This document shows, one piece after another, positions 24,875 through 36,091 of a DNA stretch of 64,000 bases. This DNA comes from Deinococcus aquaedulcis. GTDB lineage: Bacteria > Deinococcota > Deinococci > Deinococcales > Deinococcaceae. A program made the position numbers and the translations under genes. Where the stretch lies: positions 186,001 through 250,000 of the forward strand of contig NZ_JAHRBL010000002.1 in assembly GCF_019693445.1 (NCBI RefSeq). The letters run 5' to 3'. The first letter of the stretch is position 1. The number at the start of each line of letters is the position of its first letter. Under the pieces are notes generated by a model. The model was not told the origin of the DNA, made no database searches, and saw nothing but the letters and a program-made list of their open reading frames with translations.

Positions 24875-25272
24875 AGATTGGCCTGGGTGATATCAAGCAC
24901 GAACGAATAGTCGCGGTTATTGAGGGTGCAGCCCAAACTGACGCGCTTAAGAACATCCGTTGTGGACGCACTCCCTGTCGGGCTGACCGCCGTGTATTGC
25001 AGCGTGGTCTGCACGGTCTTCGTTGGGCAGCTGAGACCATCGCCAGTGTTTGGCACGGCAATGGCTCTGGGGTCGGCGTTGAAGTTGACCGCCATGGCAG
25101 ACCGAACAGCCTCGAAATATGACCTCGCGGCCAGCGTCACGCGCTGCTGATCCCGCGCTGCTGTGTTGGTCTGGGCCAGGCTGGGCAGCATGGTCAGCAG
25201 AACAGACATCATCAACACGAAAATCGCCAGCGCCACCAGAACTTCAATCACGGTAAACCCTTTGTTGTTCAC
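24871..25272 (-). CDS. Type IV prepilin-like protein (PilV-like)
   Basis: A 133-residue minor pilin with the signal NNKG|FTVIEVLVALAIFVLM. The Glu at +5 is kept. Two Cys (GLSCPTK and SLGCTLN) may form a disulphide. ATGA overlaps link it to the genes on both sides, showing one transcription and translation unit. Confidence 0.85.
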   Translation of the reverse strand: MNNKGFTVIEVLVALAIFVLMMSVLLTMLPSLAQTNTAARDQQRVTLAARSYFEAVRSAMAVNFNADPRAIAVPNTGDGLSCPTKTVQTTLQYTAVSPTGSASTTDVLKRVSLGCTLNNRDYSFVLDITQANL

Positions 25273-25727
25273 TGCACCACCACCTTCCCCATCAAGCTGA
25301 TGACACGAACAGACCGCGTGACGCTGGTCCGGCGTGTGGACTGGACAGCAATGGCCTGAGGCACCGCATCAATCTCGACGTTGCCGTACGGCGGCAGGAA
25401 CACCAGGGCGCTGGTGGTCTGGGCGGTGGCGCCCTCAAGTGTGCTGGTCCGGGCCCCTGTGCCCGTTGCCGTCCAGGCGCCACCCACGCGCTGAACGGGC
25501 GTGAGCGTGACCAGGCTGCTGCCAGCCGTGGTGCTGACCCTTTGCGCGGTCCCGCGCTTGGCCTGCGTACGGGCATTCTGAAGCTGTTGTGCCAGGAACA
25601 CAGCGGCAGATTGAGTTTCCGCCTGGGCCAGCCACCGGAGGTAGCTGGGCAGGGCCAGCGCACTCAGAATGGCGATGATCGCGATCACGATCAGCACCTC
25701 AATGAGTGTGAATCCCTGGTGCTTCAC
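25269..25727 (-). CDS. Type IV prepilin-like protein (GspH/FimT-like)
   Basis: A 152-residue minor pilin with KHQG|FTLIEVLIVIAIIAIL and the extended GspH/FimT-type body of beta strands: AQQLQNARTQAKRG after the helix, then LVFLPPYGNVEI. It overlaps the ComZ-like gene and the PilV-like gene by 4 bp. FimT-like pilins bind DNA in other species, which fits a DNA-uptake role. Confidence 0.85.
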   Translation of the reverse strand: MKHQGFTLIEVLIVIAIIAILSALALPSYLRWLAQAETQSAAVFLAQQLQNARTQAKRGTAQRVSTTAGSSLVTLTPVQRVGGAWTATGTGARTSTLEGATAQTTSALVFLPPYGNVEIDAVPQAIAVQSTRRTSVTRSVRVISLMGKVVVQ

Positions 25728-27424
25728 CGCTGTCTCCAGTAGCCCACTTGGCTCGTAAAGTCATACGGCCCTGAGCTGCCGACGGCGTCCATCAACGCGT
25801 CCATGCTGTAGGTCACCTTGCGACCATTACCGGCGAAGAACGAGGCATCATTGTCCAGCCCGATCACAGCGCCGCTGGAGTCAAGGATGCTGCCCTCCAC
25901 GACCAGGGCCCCGCAGAGCTCAAGGCCACCCTGAATTCTGACATTCCCGCGCACATAGAGGATTCCGGAAAGGCCACACTGAGGCGCACCGTTCTGGTTG
26001 ATGGTCAGGTCGCCGTCAACGATGATGATGCCTTTGCCTGTCAACTTCTCGCTGTTGAGGTTGATGGACTCGCCACTCGTTCCGCCCTGGCCCATAATCC
26101 AGTGCATCCCTTCTGCGGTGCCGTCGAAGGATTGGTCGAATTCAACCTTGGACATGGCCTTCATATCGCTAGGCGTCATGTTGAATGTCTTGAGGAACAA
26201 GGCGTCATTGAGGGCCGAAGGAATGAGATCTCCCCGCCCTTGAAGGGTCCTGCCCGTAACAGAAGCGTTGTTGGAGTTGCTGAAGGTTCCTGCCGTGACC
26301 ACAGCGTTGGTCGTCTTGGTGACGGCGCTGCCTTCACGAATGCCGCCTGTGCTTCCAGCCAGGGGAGGCGCCGTTCCATTCCAGGAGATCGAGAGATTCT
26401 GACTGTTGCCCGTCTTGACCGCGCTGTTCACGGTGGCTGTATAGGTCGTAGTGCCGACGGTGACGCTGAGGGTGTCACCTGGGATAAAAGTTTCCAGCGC
26501 GCGCACCACCATAGAGTTCGAGGTATAGGACTCCACCCCGTTGGTCACGAAATCCAGGTCAAGCTGTCCACTGTCCAGGGGGGGCAGAAGCGTGCCCGTC
26601 AGGCCAGAGAAATTGACCGGACGCAGGTCAAGCGACGTGCCGTAGTTGGTCGTCACCTGGAAAGTCCCGGTGCCCGTGCCGACAGGCAGTCGAACGTAGG
26701 AGCCTTCCGGCAGCTGCCGGGACCGGGCCTGAGAGCCACCCGTCACATCCACAGTGATGTTGTCGGTCGCGCTGAGAGCTCCATTTGTCTGGTTGTCCCG
26801 GGTGACTTTGAGGAGTCTTTGGTACACCCCGTCGTTGCGCCCGCCCAAAGCGCCACCAACAATCTCAACGCCCCCTTGCAGCGCCACGCTGGGCCGGGAG
26901 GTCACTGCCCCGGGCACGTTGGGGAAGGGAAGGCTCGTCTTCAGCGCCGAGTAGGTCTGGACAATTCTCGCCGTATTGCCATTCAAAGTGCCTGTGGAGC
27001 GGATGTCAACGCTGGCCAGGCGGTATTCCTGCGGGGAGGTTCCGGCGACCGGCTCAATCCTGATGCCGGCCACGGAGAGCTGAACGTTGCCGTTATTCCC
27101 CACCGCGAAAGTGCCGACCTTTTCCGAGCCAGACGTTGACTTTGAGAGCCAAGTTCTCAGGGCATTCGTGTAGTAGGCCTCACAAGAAGTGAGGCACGTG
27201 GGCGCGGCATTGAAAGGGGCGATGCTGAGCGAACGGGCGACGAACGCGTTCTGTCCAGATTCGCTGACCAACGCAACGTTGAAGGCTTGGGCCTCGTTGG
27301 CGGTGCTCACGCGGTTGCCAAGGGTCATTTGCATGCTGCCGACCAGCATCGCCAGAAGGAGGACCCCTGTGAAAAGCACGATCACGATTGTGGTAACGCC
27401 ATCCTGGCGATGGGACATGGGCAT
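25724..27424 (-). CDS. ComZ/PilX-like large pilus-associated protein
   Basis: About 566 residues starting at ATG 27424 (MPMSHRQDGVTTIVIVLFTG), with GGAGG 8 nt upstream. One hydrophobic helix near the N-terminus (IVIVLFTGVLLLAMLVGSM) anchors a large Ser/Thr/Gly-rich exported domain; the last 150 residues are beta-helix-like (ILYVRGNVRIQGGLELCGAL). It has no classic prepilin cleavage site, as in PilX/ComZ proteins. In Thermus ComZ is needed for DNA uptake and sits at the pilus tip. Here it is the first gene, followed by three minor pilins. GC content is visibly lower than in the surrounding core genes. Confidence 0.7.
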   Translation of the reverse strand: MPMSHRQDGVTTIVIVLFTGVLLLAMLVGSMQMTLGNRVSTANEAQAFNVALVSESGQNAFVARSLSIAPFNAAPTCLTSCEAYYTNALRTWLSKSTSGSEKVGTFAVGNNGNVQLSVAGIRIEPVAGTSPQEYRLASVDIRSTGTLNGNTARIVQTYSALKTSLPFPNVPGAVTSRPSVALQGGVEIVGGALGGRNDGVYQRLLKVTRDNQTNGALSATDNITVDVTGGSQARSRQLPEGSYVRLPVGTGTGTFQVTTNYGTSLDLRPVNFSGLTGTLLPPLDSGQLDLDFVTNGVESYTSNSMVVRALETFIPGDTLSVTVGTTTYTATVNSAVKTGNSQNLSISWNGTAPPLAGSTGGIREGSAVTKTTNAVVTAGTFSNSNNASVTGRTLQGRGDLIPSALNDALFLKTFNMTPSDMKAMSKVEFDQSFDGTAEGMHWIMGQGGTSGESINLNSEKLTGKGIIIVDGDLTINQNGAPQCGLSGILYVRGNVRIQGGLELCGALVVEGSILDSSGAVIGLDNDASFFAGNGRKVTYSMDALMDAVGSSGPYDFTSQVGYWRQR

Positions 27425-27465
27425 AGGCTTGACCTCCACCTGCATTCTGAAGGGGATGAGAGAAA

Positions 27466-27506
27466 GGTCCCTACCCCAAATTAGGTACCCCAGATCGGGT
27501 AGACCT
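27466..27506. promoter_or_regulatory. Inverted repeat upstream of the pilin operon
   Basis: On the minus strand GGTCTACCC ... GGGTAGGGACC brackets CGATCTGGGGTACCTAATTTG. It lies 42 bp before the ComZ-like start, where a promoter or 5' leader is expected. A regulator site or leader hairpin is possible. Confidence 0.4.
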
Positions 27507-27517
27507 CGTGCCATATG

Positions 27518-27796
27518 TCATAAATAAGCACTGTCACAGTTGGATTTTGCACGGCGACCACCCAAGTGTATGACCAATGTCACAAGTTCATGAGCAATCC
27601 GGCCGCAGGTGTGGAACAGCTTGAACGAGGTCCATTTTTCGGTGCTGTATCTGAACAGAAGCATTGAATGGGTCTGGTGGTAGGTGACCCTCTTATGCAC
27701 GCGCATCTCGGAGATGGCCCGCGAGAGAACCCATGCTCGCGCCTTAAAGACCAGGGCCTTTTCAAGGTCAGCGGAATCCAAACGCAGCAGCTCCAC
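27518..27796 (-). CDS. Possible small hypothetical protein
   Basis: A 92-codon frame with a GTG start (MELLRLDSADLEKALVFKAR). It is not recognised and may be a gene remnant: base composition is near 50% GC, well below the rest of the window. Nothing else supports translation. It covers the CRP-like site at 27569. The rest of the 27425-28106 gap holds no gene I can support. Confidence 0.25.
   Translation of the reverse strand: MELLRLDSADLEKALVFKARAWVLSRAISEMRVHKRVTYHQTHSMLLFRYSTEKWTSFKLFHTCGRIAHELVTLVIHLGGRRAKSNCDSAYL
27569..27584. promoter_or_regulatory. CRP-like site upstream of the pilin operon
   Basis: TATGACCAATGTCACA matches TGTGA-N6-TCACA with one mismatch. It lies about 145 bp before the ComZ-like start. 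Deinococcus has CRP-type regulators (DdrI) that use this motif; control of the pilin operon is an inference. Confidence 0.4.
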
Positions 27797-28106
27797 AACC
27801 GCCCTGGCCGGGGACCTCAGCGCAGACCGGGTTGAGCCAGCGTGACTGTTTCGTCCGCCGGTTCGACTGGGCGCTGGCGACGAAATCGACGCCGCTCCTC
27901 ACCCTTACCTCCACGCTGAGAGGCGCCGAATGGCTTCAGAAGCGGTGGCTGGCAGTCCCGGTGCCAGCCGAAGAGAGGAGGGCATTGCCACATGGGGGTA
28001 GAGCTGCCCCACTGCGCGGTCCCCAAGCGCTTAACGTTTATCCATGAATGAAATCATCGTAAGCCCCGTGCCATCTGTGTCAGAGCAGGGGGCCTACAAT
28101 GGCGAC

Positions 28107-28217
28107 ATGAAGGGCCTGCGCGAATTTGTGGAGTGGTTGCGCGAGGTGCTCCAGGGGAGCCCGCAACCCCAGCCCGTGCCGGTGCCCGTCCGCGTGCGCG
28201 AGCGACAGCGCCGCTGA
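28107..28217 (+). CDS. 36-residue leaderless small protein
   Basis: A small protein, MKGLREFVEWLREVLQ then a linker and the tail PQPVPVPVRVRERQRR. An amphipathic helix (residues 2-16) is joined to a Pro/Val repeat and a highly basic end, which suggests membrane or nucleic-acid/ribosome contact. Evidence that it is a gene: TACAAT ends 6 nt before the ATG (leaderless pattern), codon use is typical, the 5' and 3' flanks are non-coding, and a terminator follows 35 nt after the stop. I do not recognise the family. Confidence 0.65.
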   Translation: MKGLREFVEWLREVLQGSPQPQPVPVPVRVRERQRR

Positions 28218-28252
28218 TTGGATCACTGGATCTTCTCTTCCTTGCACTCTCC

Positions 28253-28279
28253 CGCCCACCGCACTGGTGGGCGTGTTTC
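28253..28279 (+). terminator. Terminator after the 36-residue gene
   Basis: CGCCCACC-GCACT-GGTGGGCG, an 8-bp perfect stem with a 5-nt loop, then TGTTTCTGTT. Confidence 0.7.
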
Positions 28280-28461
28280 TGTTCAGATGAGCGGGATTTG
28301 GCCGTCACGCGCGACGGCATGTGTTCGATCAGAGGGCCTCATAGAATGGCGGCAGGCGAGCGGGAAGCAGCTCTAGAGTTCCGGGAAGGGAAGAGGCATC
28401 CCGATTCTGCTCCGGCACTGGGCAGAATCCGTTTCAAGCTTCAGGCGCTATTGTGCGGGGC

Positions 28462-30747
28462 GTGGTGGACGGCGATCATGGAATGGGAGAGCTGCGCGCG
28501 CTGATCGCGTCTCGCCCCGAAGAAGACAGGGCGCGGGTTGAGGCTGCGTATATCTTTGCGCGTGACGCCCACGCCGGGGTGAACCGCAAGAGCGGCGAGC
28601 CCTATATCACGCACCCGGTGGCGGTGGCGGTCATTCTGGCGCGCCTGGGGATGGACACCGATAGCATCATGGCCGGGCTGCTGCACGACACCGTAGAAGA
28701 CGTGGACGGCGTGACCTTCGAGCTGATCGAAAGCCAGTTCGGCCCCGATGTGCGGCGCATCGTGGAAGGGGAAACCAAGGTCAGCAAGCTCTCCAAGCAG
28801 GGCTCGCAGACCGCTGAGGTCAGCGAAACCGGGCGCGACGTGCAGGCCGAGAACCTGCGCCAGATGCTGATTGCCATGACCGGCGACATCCGCATCATTG
28901 TGGTCAAGCTGGCCGACCGCCTGCACAACATGCGCACGCTGGGCTCCATGAAGCCCGAAAAGCAGGTGCGCATTGCCCGCGAAACCATGGACATCTTCGC
29001 GCCGCTGGCCCACCGCCTGGGGATTGGGCAGATCAAGTGGGAACTGGAAGACCTGAGTTTTCAGTACCTGCACCCCGATGACTACGCCTACCTGCAGTCG
29101 CGCCTGCGCACCCGCCAGGAGGAGCGCGACGCCCTGATCACCCGCGCCGTGGCCGACCTGCGCGCCGCCCTGGAAGACGACCTGGAACTGCCCGAGTGGG
29201 TGGCCGACATTGACATTGCCGGGCGCAGCAAGCACCTGTGGAGCATTCACAACAAGATGAAGCGCGAGGGCAAGGGCCTGGAGCAGATTTTCGACCTGCT
29301 GGCCATCCGCGTGATGCTGACCCCGCGTGACCTCGTGGTGCCCCCCGGCACCGACGACGCCCGGCGCGAGCGTGCCGAGTCCACCCGCGAAAAGCGCATC
29401 TGCTATCACACGGTCAGCATCGTGCATTCCATCTGGACACCGCTGCCCGGGCGTTTCAAGGACTACATTGCCGTGCCCAAGCCCAACGGCTACCAGTCGC
29501 TGCACACCACGGTGATCAGTCAGAGTGGCCAGCCCATTGAGGTGCAGATTCGCTCGCGGCGCATGCACGAGGTGGCTGAGTACGGCATTGCCGCGCACTG
29601 GATGTACAAGCAGAGCTCGCAGCTGGCGCAAAAGGACCGCGAGAACTGGATTGTCCAGCTGCGTGAGCTGCAAAACGAGATCAATGACGCCTCTGACTAC
29701 ATGGACGCGGTGAAAACCGACATCCTGTCGCAGCGGGTGCGCGTCTTTACGCCCAAGGGGCTGGCGATCAGCCTGCCGGCGGGCAGCACGCCCATTGATT
29801 TTGCCTATCACATTCACACCCGGATTGGCGAAACCACGGTGGGGTCGCGGGTGAACGGCTCGATTGTGCCCCTGTCGCACCGCCTGGGCAACGGCGACAT
29901 GGTAGAAATCGTGACCAGCAAGAACGGCCATCCCAGCAAGGACTGGCTGAACTTTGCCGTCACTCGTTCGGCGCGGGCCAAGATTCGCCATCACTTCCGC
30001 CAGCAGGAACGCACCGAGGCGCTGCAGCACGGCCACGACCTGCTGGAACGCTACCTGCGCAAGCGCCAGCTGGCCGTGCGCCAGCTGATGCGCACCAAGC
30101 TGCTGGAAGACGCCACCTTAAAGCTGCTGGGTACCCGCAACCCCGACGACCTGTATCTGGCCCTGCACGCCGGAAAACTGACCCCCAGCGGCGTGGGGCG
30201 CGTCCTCTCGCCGCAACTGGCCCAGGAGCAGGCCCCCGCCCCCAGCCGCCGCGTGGCCGTGCCCAGGGCCCCCGAGCCGGGCGGCGTATATGTGGAGGGC
30301 TTTACCACCAACACCAAGCTCAGCCAGTGCTGCAATCCCATCCGGGGCGATCAGGTGATGGGGTACCTGACGCGCGGGCGGGGCGTGAGCGTGCACCGCA
30401 TTGACTGCCCGAACATGATCCGCCTGCTCAAGGATGAGCCCGAACGCTGCGTGGCGGCCTCCTGGGAAGCCGGCACGGCGGGCACCATGCTGGTGGATGT
30501 GGACGTGGTGGCCCCGGACCGCCAGGGCCTGCTGGCCGACGTGCTGGGCGTGCTGGCGCGCGAGAAACACAGCCCCACGAAAGTGGAGGCCGTGGTGGGC
30601 GTGCAGGAAATCGCCGTGATTCACCTGAGATTGCACGTGGCGGGCCAGAGCGACCTGGAAGCGGTGCGTCGCGCCATCCTGGCTGTGCCCGGCGTGACCG
30701 ACGTGGTGCGGGTGGGCGGGCGCAAGCGCAACGGCGCGGGCTCGTAG
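28462..30747 (+). CDS. Bifunctional (p)ppGpp synthetase/hydrolase (RelA/SpoT family)
   Basis: About 761 residues. HD hydrolase domain: [43 protein letters not shown]. Synthetase domain: [62 protein letters not shown] domain at [20 protein letters not shown], then a Zn-finger-like region ([19 protein letters not shown]), and a C-terminal ACT domain. Both active sites look intact, so it both makes and destroys the stringent-response alarmone. GTG 28462 has TATTGT 7 nt upstream (leaderless); GTG 28453 and ATG 28483 are alternatives. The 28280-28461 stretch before it has no gene. Confidence 0.95.
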   Translation: MVDGDHGMGELRALIASRPEEDRARVEAAYIFARDAHAGVNRKSGEPYITHPVAVAVILARLGMDTDSIMAGLLHDTVEDVDGVTFELIESQFGPDVRRIVEGETKVSKLSKQGSQTAEVSETGRDVQAENLRQMLIAMTGDIRIIVVKLADRLHNMRTLGSMKPEKQVRIARETMDIFAPLAHRLGIGQIKWELEDLSFQYLHPDDYAYLQSRLRTRQEERDALITRAVADLRAALEDDLELPEWVADIDIAGRSKHLWSIHNKMKREGKGLEQIFDLLAIRVMLTPRDLVVPPGTDDARRERAESTREKRICYHTVSIVHSIWTPLPGRFKDYIAVPKPNGYQSLHTTVISQSGQPIEVQIRSRRMHEVAEYGIAAHWMYKQSSQLAQKDRENWIVQLRELQNEINDASDYMDAVKTDILSQRVRVFTPKGLAISLPAGSTPIDFAYHIHTRIGETTVGSRVNGSIVPLSHRLGNGDMVEIVTSKNGHPSKDWLNFAVTRSARAKIRHHFRQQERTEALQHGHDLLERYLRKRQLAVRQLMRTKLLEDATLKLLGTRNPDDLYLALHAGKLTPSGVGRVLSPQLAQEQAPAPSRRVAVPRAPEPGGVYVEGFTTNTKLSQCCNPIRGDQVMGYLTRGRGVSVHRIDCPNMIRLLKDEPERCVAASWEAGTAGTMLVDVDVVAPDRQGLLADVLGVLAREKHSPTKVEAVVGVQEIAVIHLRLHVAGQSDLEAVRRAILAVPGVTDVVRVGGRKRNGAGS

Positions 30748-30771
30748 CGCAGGCACTCTACACTGCGGGCC

Positions 30772-30816
30772 ATGCGCCGACCCCCTGCCCGTCTCCCGAG
30801 GCCCCTGTGTCCCTGA
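30772..30816 (+). CDS. Possible 14-codon leaderless leader ORF
   Basis: ATG 30772 follows TACACT by 7 nt and encodes [14 protein letters not shown]. Its stop (30814-30816) lies just inside the next gene, whose GTG start (30807) it overlaps. The Pro/Arg-rich peptide could slow ribosomes and couple or limit translation of the following TPR-like gene. It is supported only by position and promoter spacing. Confidence 0.35.
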   Translation: MRRPPARLPRPLCP

Positions 30817-31772
30817 CCCTGCTGCCCGACCTGGGGGACCTGCTGCGGCTGCAGCCGCAGTTCAACGCGGGCACGGTGGTGGAGGCCCTGCGTTACCTGG
30901 GCGCGCAGGAGGTGTGGTGGGCCACGGGCCGCGACCCGGACCACCCCCTGCGCGACGCCCTGCCCGCCGCCGGGGTGACCCTCCACGAGGCCGCCCCTGA
31001 CTGGTCCTGGGCCGACGCCGAGCACGAGCAACTGCTGTCCTTTCTGGGCCAGTATCCCCAGGGCCGCGAGCGCCTGAAGCGGGCCGCGCAGGCCGGGCGC
31101 GAGCTGGCTGCCCTGGTTGCGGCCCCCCTCACACTGCCCCAGGCGCTCAGCCCCGATGTTCTGACCACCCTTCAGCGCAGTCTGGACGCTGAACGGGAGG
31201 CGCTGGATGAGGGCCCTGGCACCCGCTGGCGCGCCCGGCGCCTGGGGGAGACGGCGCAGGCTCTGGCCGCTCAGGACGGCGTGGCCCTGGTGCCCCTGGA
31301 CGACCTGCCCGGCCTGTTGCCGCTGCTGTCCGGTGCCGCGTTGCCCGACCTGAGCGGCTTTGCCCCCGGCGACACCAGCCGCCTGCGGGCCCTGGCCGAC
31401 CGCGCGTGGCAGCTGAGTGACAGTGACGACCTGGGCAGCCTGCTCGCGGCTCTGGAACGGGAAGCGGGCGACCCAGTGACTCCCCGCGCGGAACTGGACG
31501 CCGCCGAGGCGCACATCTATCTGGCGGTGGGCGAACTGGCGGCGGCCCGCGCCCGTCTGGAACGCGCCGCCCACGCCCTGACCGACCATCTGCCGCGCAG
31601 TCTGGCTGGGCTGGTGCTGGCCCGTCTGGGGCAGGTGCGCGACGCCCAGGGCGAGCGCGACCTGGCCCGGCGTACGTATCAGGCGACCCTGGCCCTGGGC
31701 TACGCTCCCCAGGTGGCCCGCGAAGCCGCGCAGGCCGGGCTGGACACGCCGTTTACCCTGGCGCTGGGCTGA
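30807..31772 (+). CDS. TPR-like hypothetical protein
   Basis: A 321-residue cytosolic protein, Ala/Leu-rich and all-helical. The C-terminal third ([49 protein letters not shown]) has TPR periodicity. The N-terminal half is unassigned. GTG 30807 is preceded by GAGG 5 nt away. Role unknown; it follows the (p)ppGpp gene by 60 bp but has its own promoter-like TACACT. Confidence 0.7.
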   Translation: MSLTLLPDLGDLLRLQPQFNAGTVVEALRYLGAQEVWWATGRDPDHPLRDALPAAGVTLHEAAPDWSWADAEHEQLLSFLGQYPQGRERLKRAAQAGRELAALVAAPLTLPQALSPDVLTTLQRSLDAEREALDEGPGTRWRARRLGETAQALAAQDGVALVPLDDLPGLLPLLSGAALPDLSGFAPGDTSRLRALADRAWQLSDSDDLGSLLAALEREAGDPVTPRAELDAAEAHIYLAVGELAAARARLERAAHALTDHLPRSLAGLVLARLGQVRDAQGERDLARRTYQATLALGYAPQVAREAAQAGLDTPFTLALG

Positions 31773-31899
31773 GGGCGGGGACTCGGTCTGCATGAGAGCC
31801 AAACCTACGCCGCTGTCTTGAGAGGCCGCTCTCTTCCTGCGCCCCAGGCCACTCAAAAAATCCCCCGTTGCTGGCCCAGGATTACCGTCTGAAGGCCGC

Positions 31900-33561
<1,662 letters not shown>

Positions 33562-33828
33562 GGCCTATTTAAACAGGGACAGAGGCCACTGCCGCGCCCT
33601 ACCGGGCCTTGCTGGCGCACACGGGCCGCTCCATTTGCCCCTAACCTTCATCTTCTCTCAAGGCAATTTGGGATTCCTCGTCATGGGATGTGAAAACGGC
33701 CAATTGCGGGCCAAATTTCGGTGAATGGCGTGTTGGGCCAACTGTCAGGTGGGGTGACGATTCTCACCCTACGCTGGGGCCGTTCCACCCCCACTGCGGG
33801 GGCATTCCACACACCCGGAGGGATCACC

Positions 33829-34287
33829 ATGACCATGACGAACGAAACTGTGCTGGACAAACTGCAGTACCTGCTGGGCACCCTGCGCGACGGCGAGAAA
33901 GGCTTTAAGGACGCCGCCGAGCACGCCACCGACCCCCAGCTGCGCCAGCTGTTCATGGAGCGCAGCGTGCAGCGTGCCCAGATGGCGGGCGACGTGGAAA
34001 GCCACATCAGCCGCCTGGGCGACAAGCCCCGCGAGCACGGCAGCGTGGGCGCCGCCCTGCACCGCACCTGGCTGAACGTGCGCGACGCCCTGACCGGCCG
34101 CGACGACTATCAGGTGGTCGCCGAGTGCGAGCGCGGTGAAGACGTGGCCGTGGAAAACTACCAGGACGTGCTGAAAGAAGCCGAACTGCCCGCCGACATC
34201 CGCGCCTTCGTGGAGGGGCAGTACGCCCAGGTGAAAGCCAGCCACGACCAGATCCGCGACATGAAGCACAGCATGCAGGCCAGCTGA
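33829..34287 (+). CDS. PA2169-family four-helix-bundle protein
   Basis: A 152-residue ferritin-like helical protein (DUF2383): VLDKLQYLLGTLRDGEKGFK, then ERSVQRAQMAGDVESHISRL, and CERGEDVAVENYQDVLKEAE. Members are stress-linked and may bind metal through the E-x-x-x-H pairs. ATG 33829 has GGAGG 6 nt upstream. The 267-bp spacer before it (33562-33828) holds a GGGTGA/TCACCC inverted pair near 33755-33771 that may be regulatory. Strong terminator downstream. Confidence 0.85.
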   Translation: MTMTNETVLDKLQYLLGTLRDGEKGFKDAAEHATDPQLRQLFMERSVQRAQMAGDVESHISRLGDKPREHGSVGAALHRTWLNVRDALTGRDDYQVVAECERGEDVAVENYQDVLKEAELPADIRAFVEGQYAQVKASHDQIRDMKHSMQAS

Positions 34288-34313
34288 GCCACCCAGCTGA
34301 GCCGCACCGTGAA

Positions 34314-34352
34314 GAGCGCGCCGCCCTGTAACCGGGGCGGCGCGCTCCTTTG
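34314..34352 (+). terminator. Strong terminator after the bundle-protein gene
   Basis: GAGCGCGCCGCCC and GGGCGGCGCGCTC form a 13-bp perfect stem with an 8-nt loop, followed by CTTTGC; a TTTTT run comes 9 nt later. It also lies just before the convergent end of the HAMP gene. Confidence 0.85.
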
Positions 34353-34365
34353 CTACTTTTTCTCC

Positions 34366-36030
34366 TTAGCCCCGGCGGCGGCGGCGCAGGCGCTCCATCG
34401 CGGAGTCCAGGCTCAGGCGCATGCGTTCCAGGGCCTGGGCCAGATCCCCGATCTCGTCGTTGCGCTCAGCCTGCACCGGGCGCGACAGGTCGCCCATGCT
34501 GATCGAGTCGGCGATCTTCACCAGCTGCTCAATGGGCTCCACCACGCGCCGGGCGGCCCGCAGCGCGAGGTACGCCGCCAGACCCAGCGCCAGCAGCGAC
34601 ACGAACATCACCAGCAGTAGCGTGTTGCGCAGCGACGCCGCCTGCTGGGCGTTGGACACGCCCACAGCCACGGTGTACAGCAGGTTGTCGTTGCCTTCCA
34701 CCGCGCGCCCGGAGGCCAGCGTCCGCTTGCCGTTCTCCTGCGACACGGTGACCTGCTGCACGATGAAGTTCACGTTCGTGGCTTTCTGGTTCTTGGGGTC
34801 GTCGGCCTGCGCCTGCAGCTTCTGCACGTCGTTGGCGGTGCCGCCCATCTCTTTCATCTCGTTGGCGCGCGCCTGGTACACCTTGGCGGGCGAGATGGTG
34901 GCGAGGTAGTTGTTCTTGTTGGGGTTCTCGATCAGCCAGTTGCTGACTTCGGCGTTCAGTAGGTCGTTGATCTCGGTGTTCTGGCTGGCGAAGTAGCGCG
35001 AACCGTCGCGCAACTCGACCTGCACGAAGCCCACGCTGGAGTTGTTCACCAGGGCGTCCAGCTGCGGCTGAATCTGCTGGAATCCCCGGTTGGGGTCAAT
35101 GTTGCTGCTGACCGCCACGGCCACGGCCTGCGCGTTGCGCTGCACCAGGCCCTGCTGTAGCGGCGGCAGGGTCAGGGCCAGCACGCCCAGGGTCAGGGCG
35201 CTGGAGATGCCCAGCGGCACCAGCGCGCCCACGGCCATGCGCTGGCCCAGGCTGGTGCGGCGCTTGGTGGCCTTGGGGGCGTCGTCCACCAGCGGGGTGA
35301 CCACCATGGTGTCCAGGGCCTGGGGCACCTCGGAGACGGCCGTGCCCGGGCCAGCGGCGGGCGTGGCGTCGTGCAGGGTCAGGGCGCCGGTAAAGTCGGA
35401 CCACACGTCGGCGCTGGCGTCGGGGGCCGCCGCCGGCGTGGTGGGCGCGGGCGCCACCACCGGGTCCATCACGGCCGTGCCGCTGCTGCCCCAGCCACCC
35501 GGAGCACTGTCCAGACTGCCCAGGGCGCTGGCGAGGCCACCGTCCAGGCCGCCCGCGCTGGCCGCCGGGACGGGCACCGGGGCACCGAAGGGATCGGGCG
35601 CCGTGCCAAAGGGGTTCTGGTCCGGGGCGCTATCGCCAAAGGGCACAGCGGGCCAGATGGCCGAGGCGCGCAGGTCCGCCATGTCCTGCGAGGCGGTGTT
35701 CTGGGTCTGCAGCGGGGCCAGCGGCGCGTCGTCGGTGCTCACGGGGACGGGGACCGGGCGGCTGGGGGCCACCCCCTGGAAGGGCTCGCTGAGCACGTCC
35801 GTTTCCTCGCGGACCTCTTCCAGGGCCACAGAGGCGCCCACCTGCTGAAACATGGACATCAGCAGTTCGGCGCGGGCGCGGCCGGTGGGCTTCATCAGGC
35901 GCCCGGAGCGGCGGCTGCCCAGGCGCTGGGCCTGCTCGGCGTTCAGGCCAAAGCGTTCCTGCAGCAGCTGTTCCAGCGCCGCCTTCTGCTCCGGCGCGAC
36001 GGGTTCTCGGATGACAACGGTGTACTTCAT
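34366..36030 (-). CDS. Membrane sensor with L7/L12-like N-domain and terminal HAMP
   Basis: A 554-residue protein with unusual architecture. Residues 1-72 look like a ribosomal L7/L12- or ClpS-type alpha/beta domain (ALEQLLQERFGLNAEQAQRL, ELLMSMFQQVGASVALEEV). A 150-residue Ala/Pro/Asp-rich disordered linker follows. TM1 (MAVGALVPLGISSALTLGVL, near 270) leads to an extracytoplasmic sensor domain (about 295-450), then TM2 (VMFVSLLALGLAAYLALRAA) and a HAMP domain (RRVVEPIEQLVKIADSISMG ... NDEIGDLAQAL). The protein ends with RRRRRG right after HAMP, so it has no kinase or methyl-accepting domain. It is last of a three-gene locus; output presumably goes through its partners. Confidence 0.8.
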   Translation of the reverse strand: MKYTVVIREPVAPEQKAALEQLLQERFGLNAEQAQRLGSRRSGRLMKPTGRARAELLMSMFQQVGASVALEEVREETDVLSEPFQGVAPSRPVPVPVSTDDAPLAPLQTQNTASQDMADLRASAIWPAVPFGDSAPDQNPFGTAPDPFGAPVPVPAASAGGLDGGLASALGSLDSAPGGWGSSGTAVMDPVVAPAPTTPAAAPDASADVWSDFTGALTLHDATPAAGPGTAVSEVPQALDTMVVTPLVDDAPKATKRRTSLGQRMAVGALVPLGISSALTLGVLALTLPPLQQGLVQRNAQAVAVAVSSNIDPNRGFQQIQPQLDALVNNSSVGFVQVELRDGSRYFASQNTEINDLLNAEVSNWLIENPNKNNYLATISPAKVYQARANEMKEMGGTANDVQKLQAQADDPKNQKATNVNFIVQQVTVSQENGKRTLASGRAVEGNDNLLYTVAVGVSNAQQAASLRNTLLLVMFVSLLALGLAAYLALRAARRVVEPIEQLVKIADSISMGDLSRPVQAERNDEIGDLAQALERMRLSLDSAMERLRRRRRG

Positions 36031-36091
36031 GTGTGGGCTCCCAGAGTGAGGGGAATCAGGGGCGGCGTGGCAGGCGGACAGGCGCGGCGGC

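Noticed and set aside
27832..28047. 71-codon frame in the 27.8-28.05 kb spacer
   Set aside because: No start signal or known motif; both strands open by chance.
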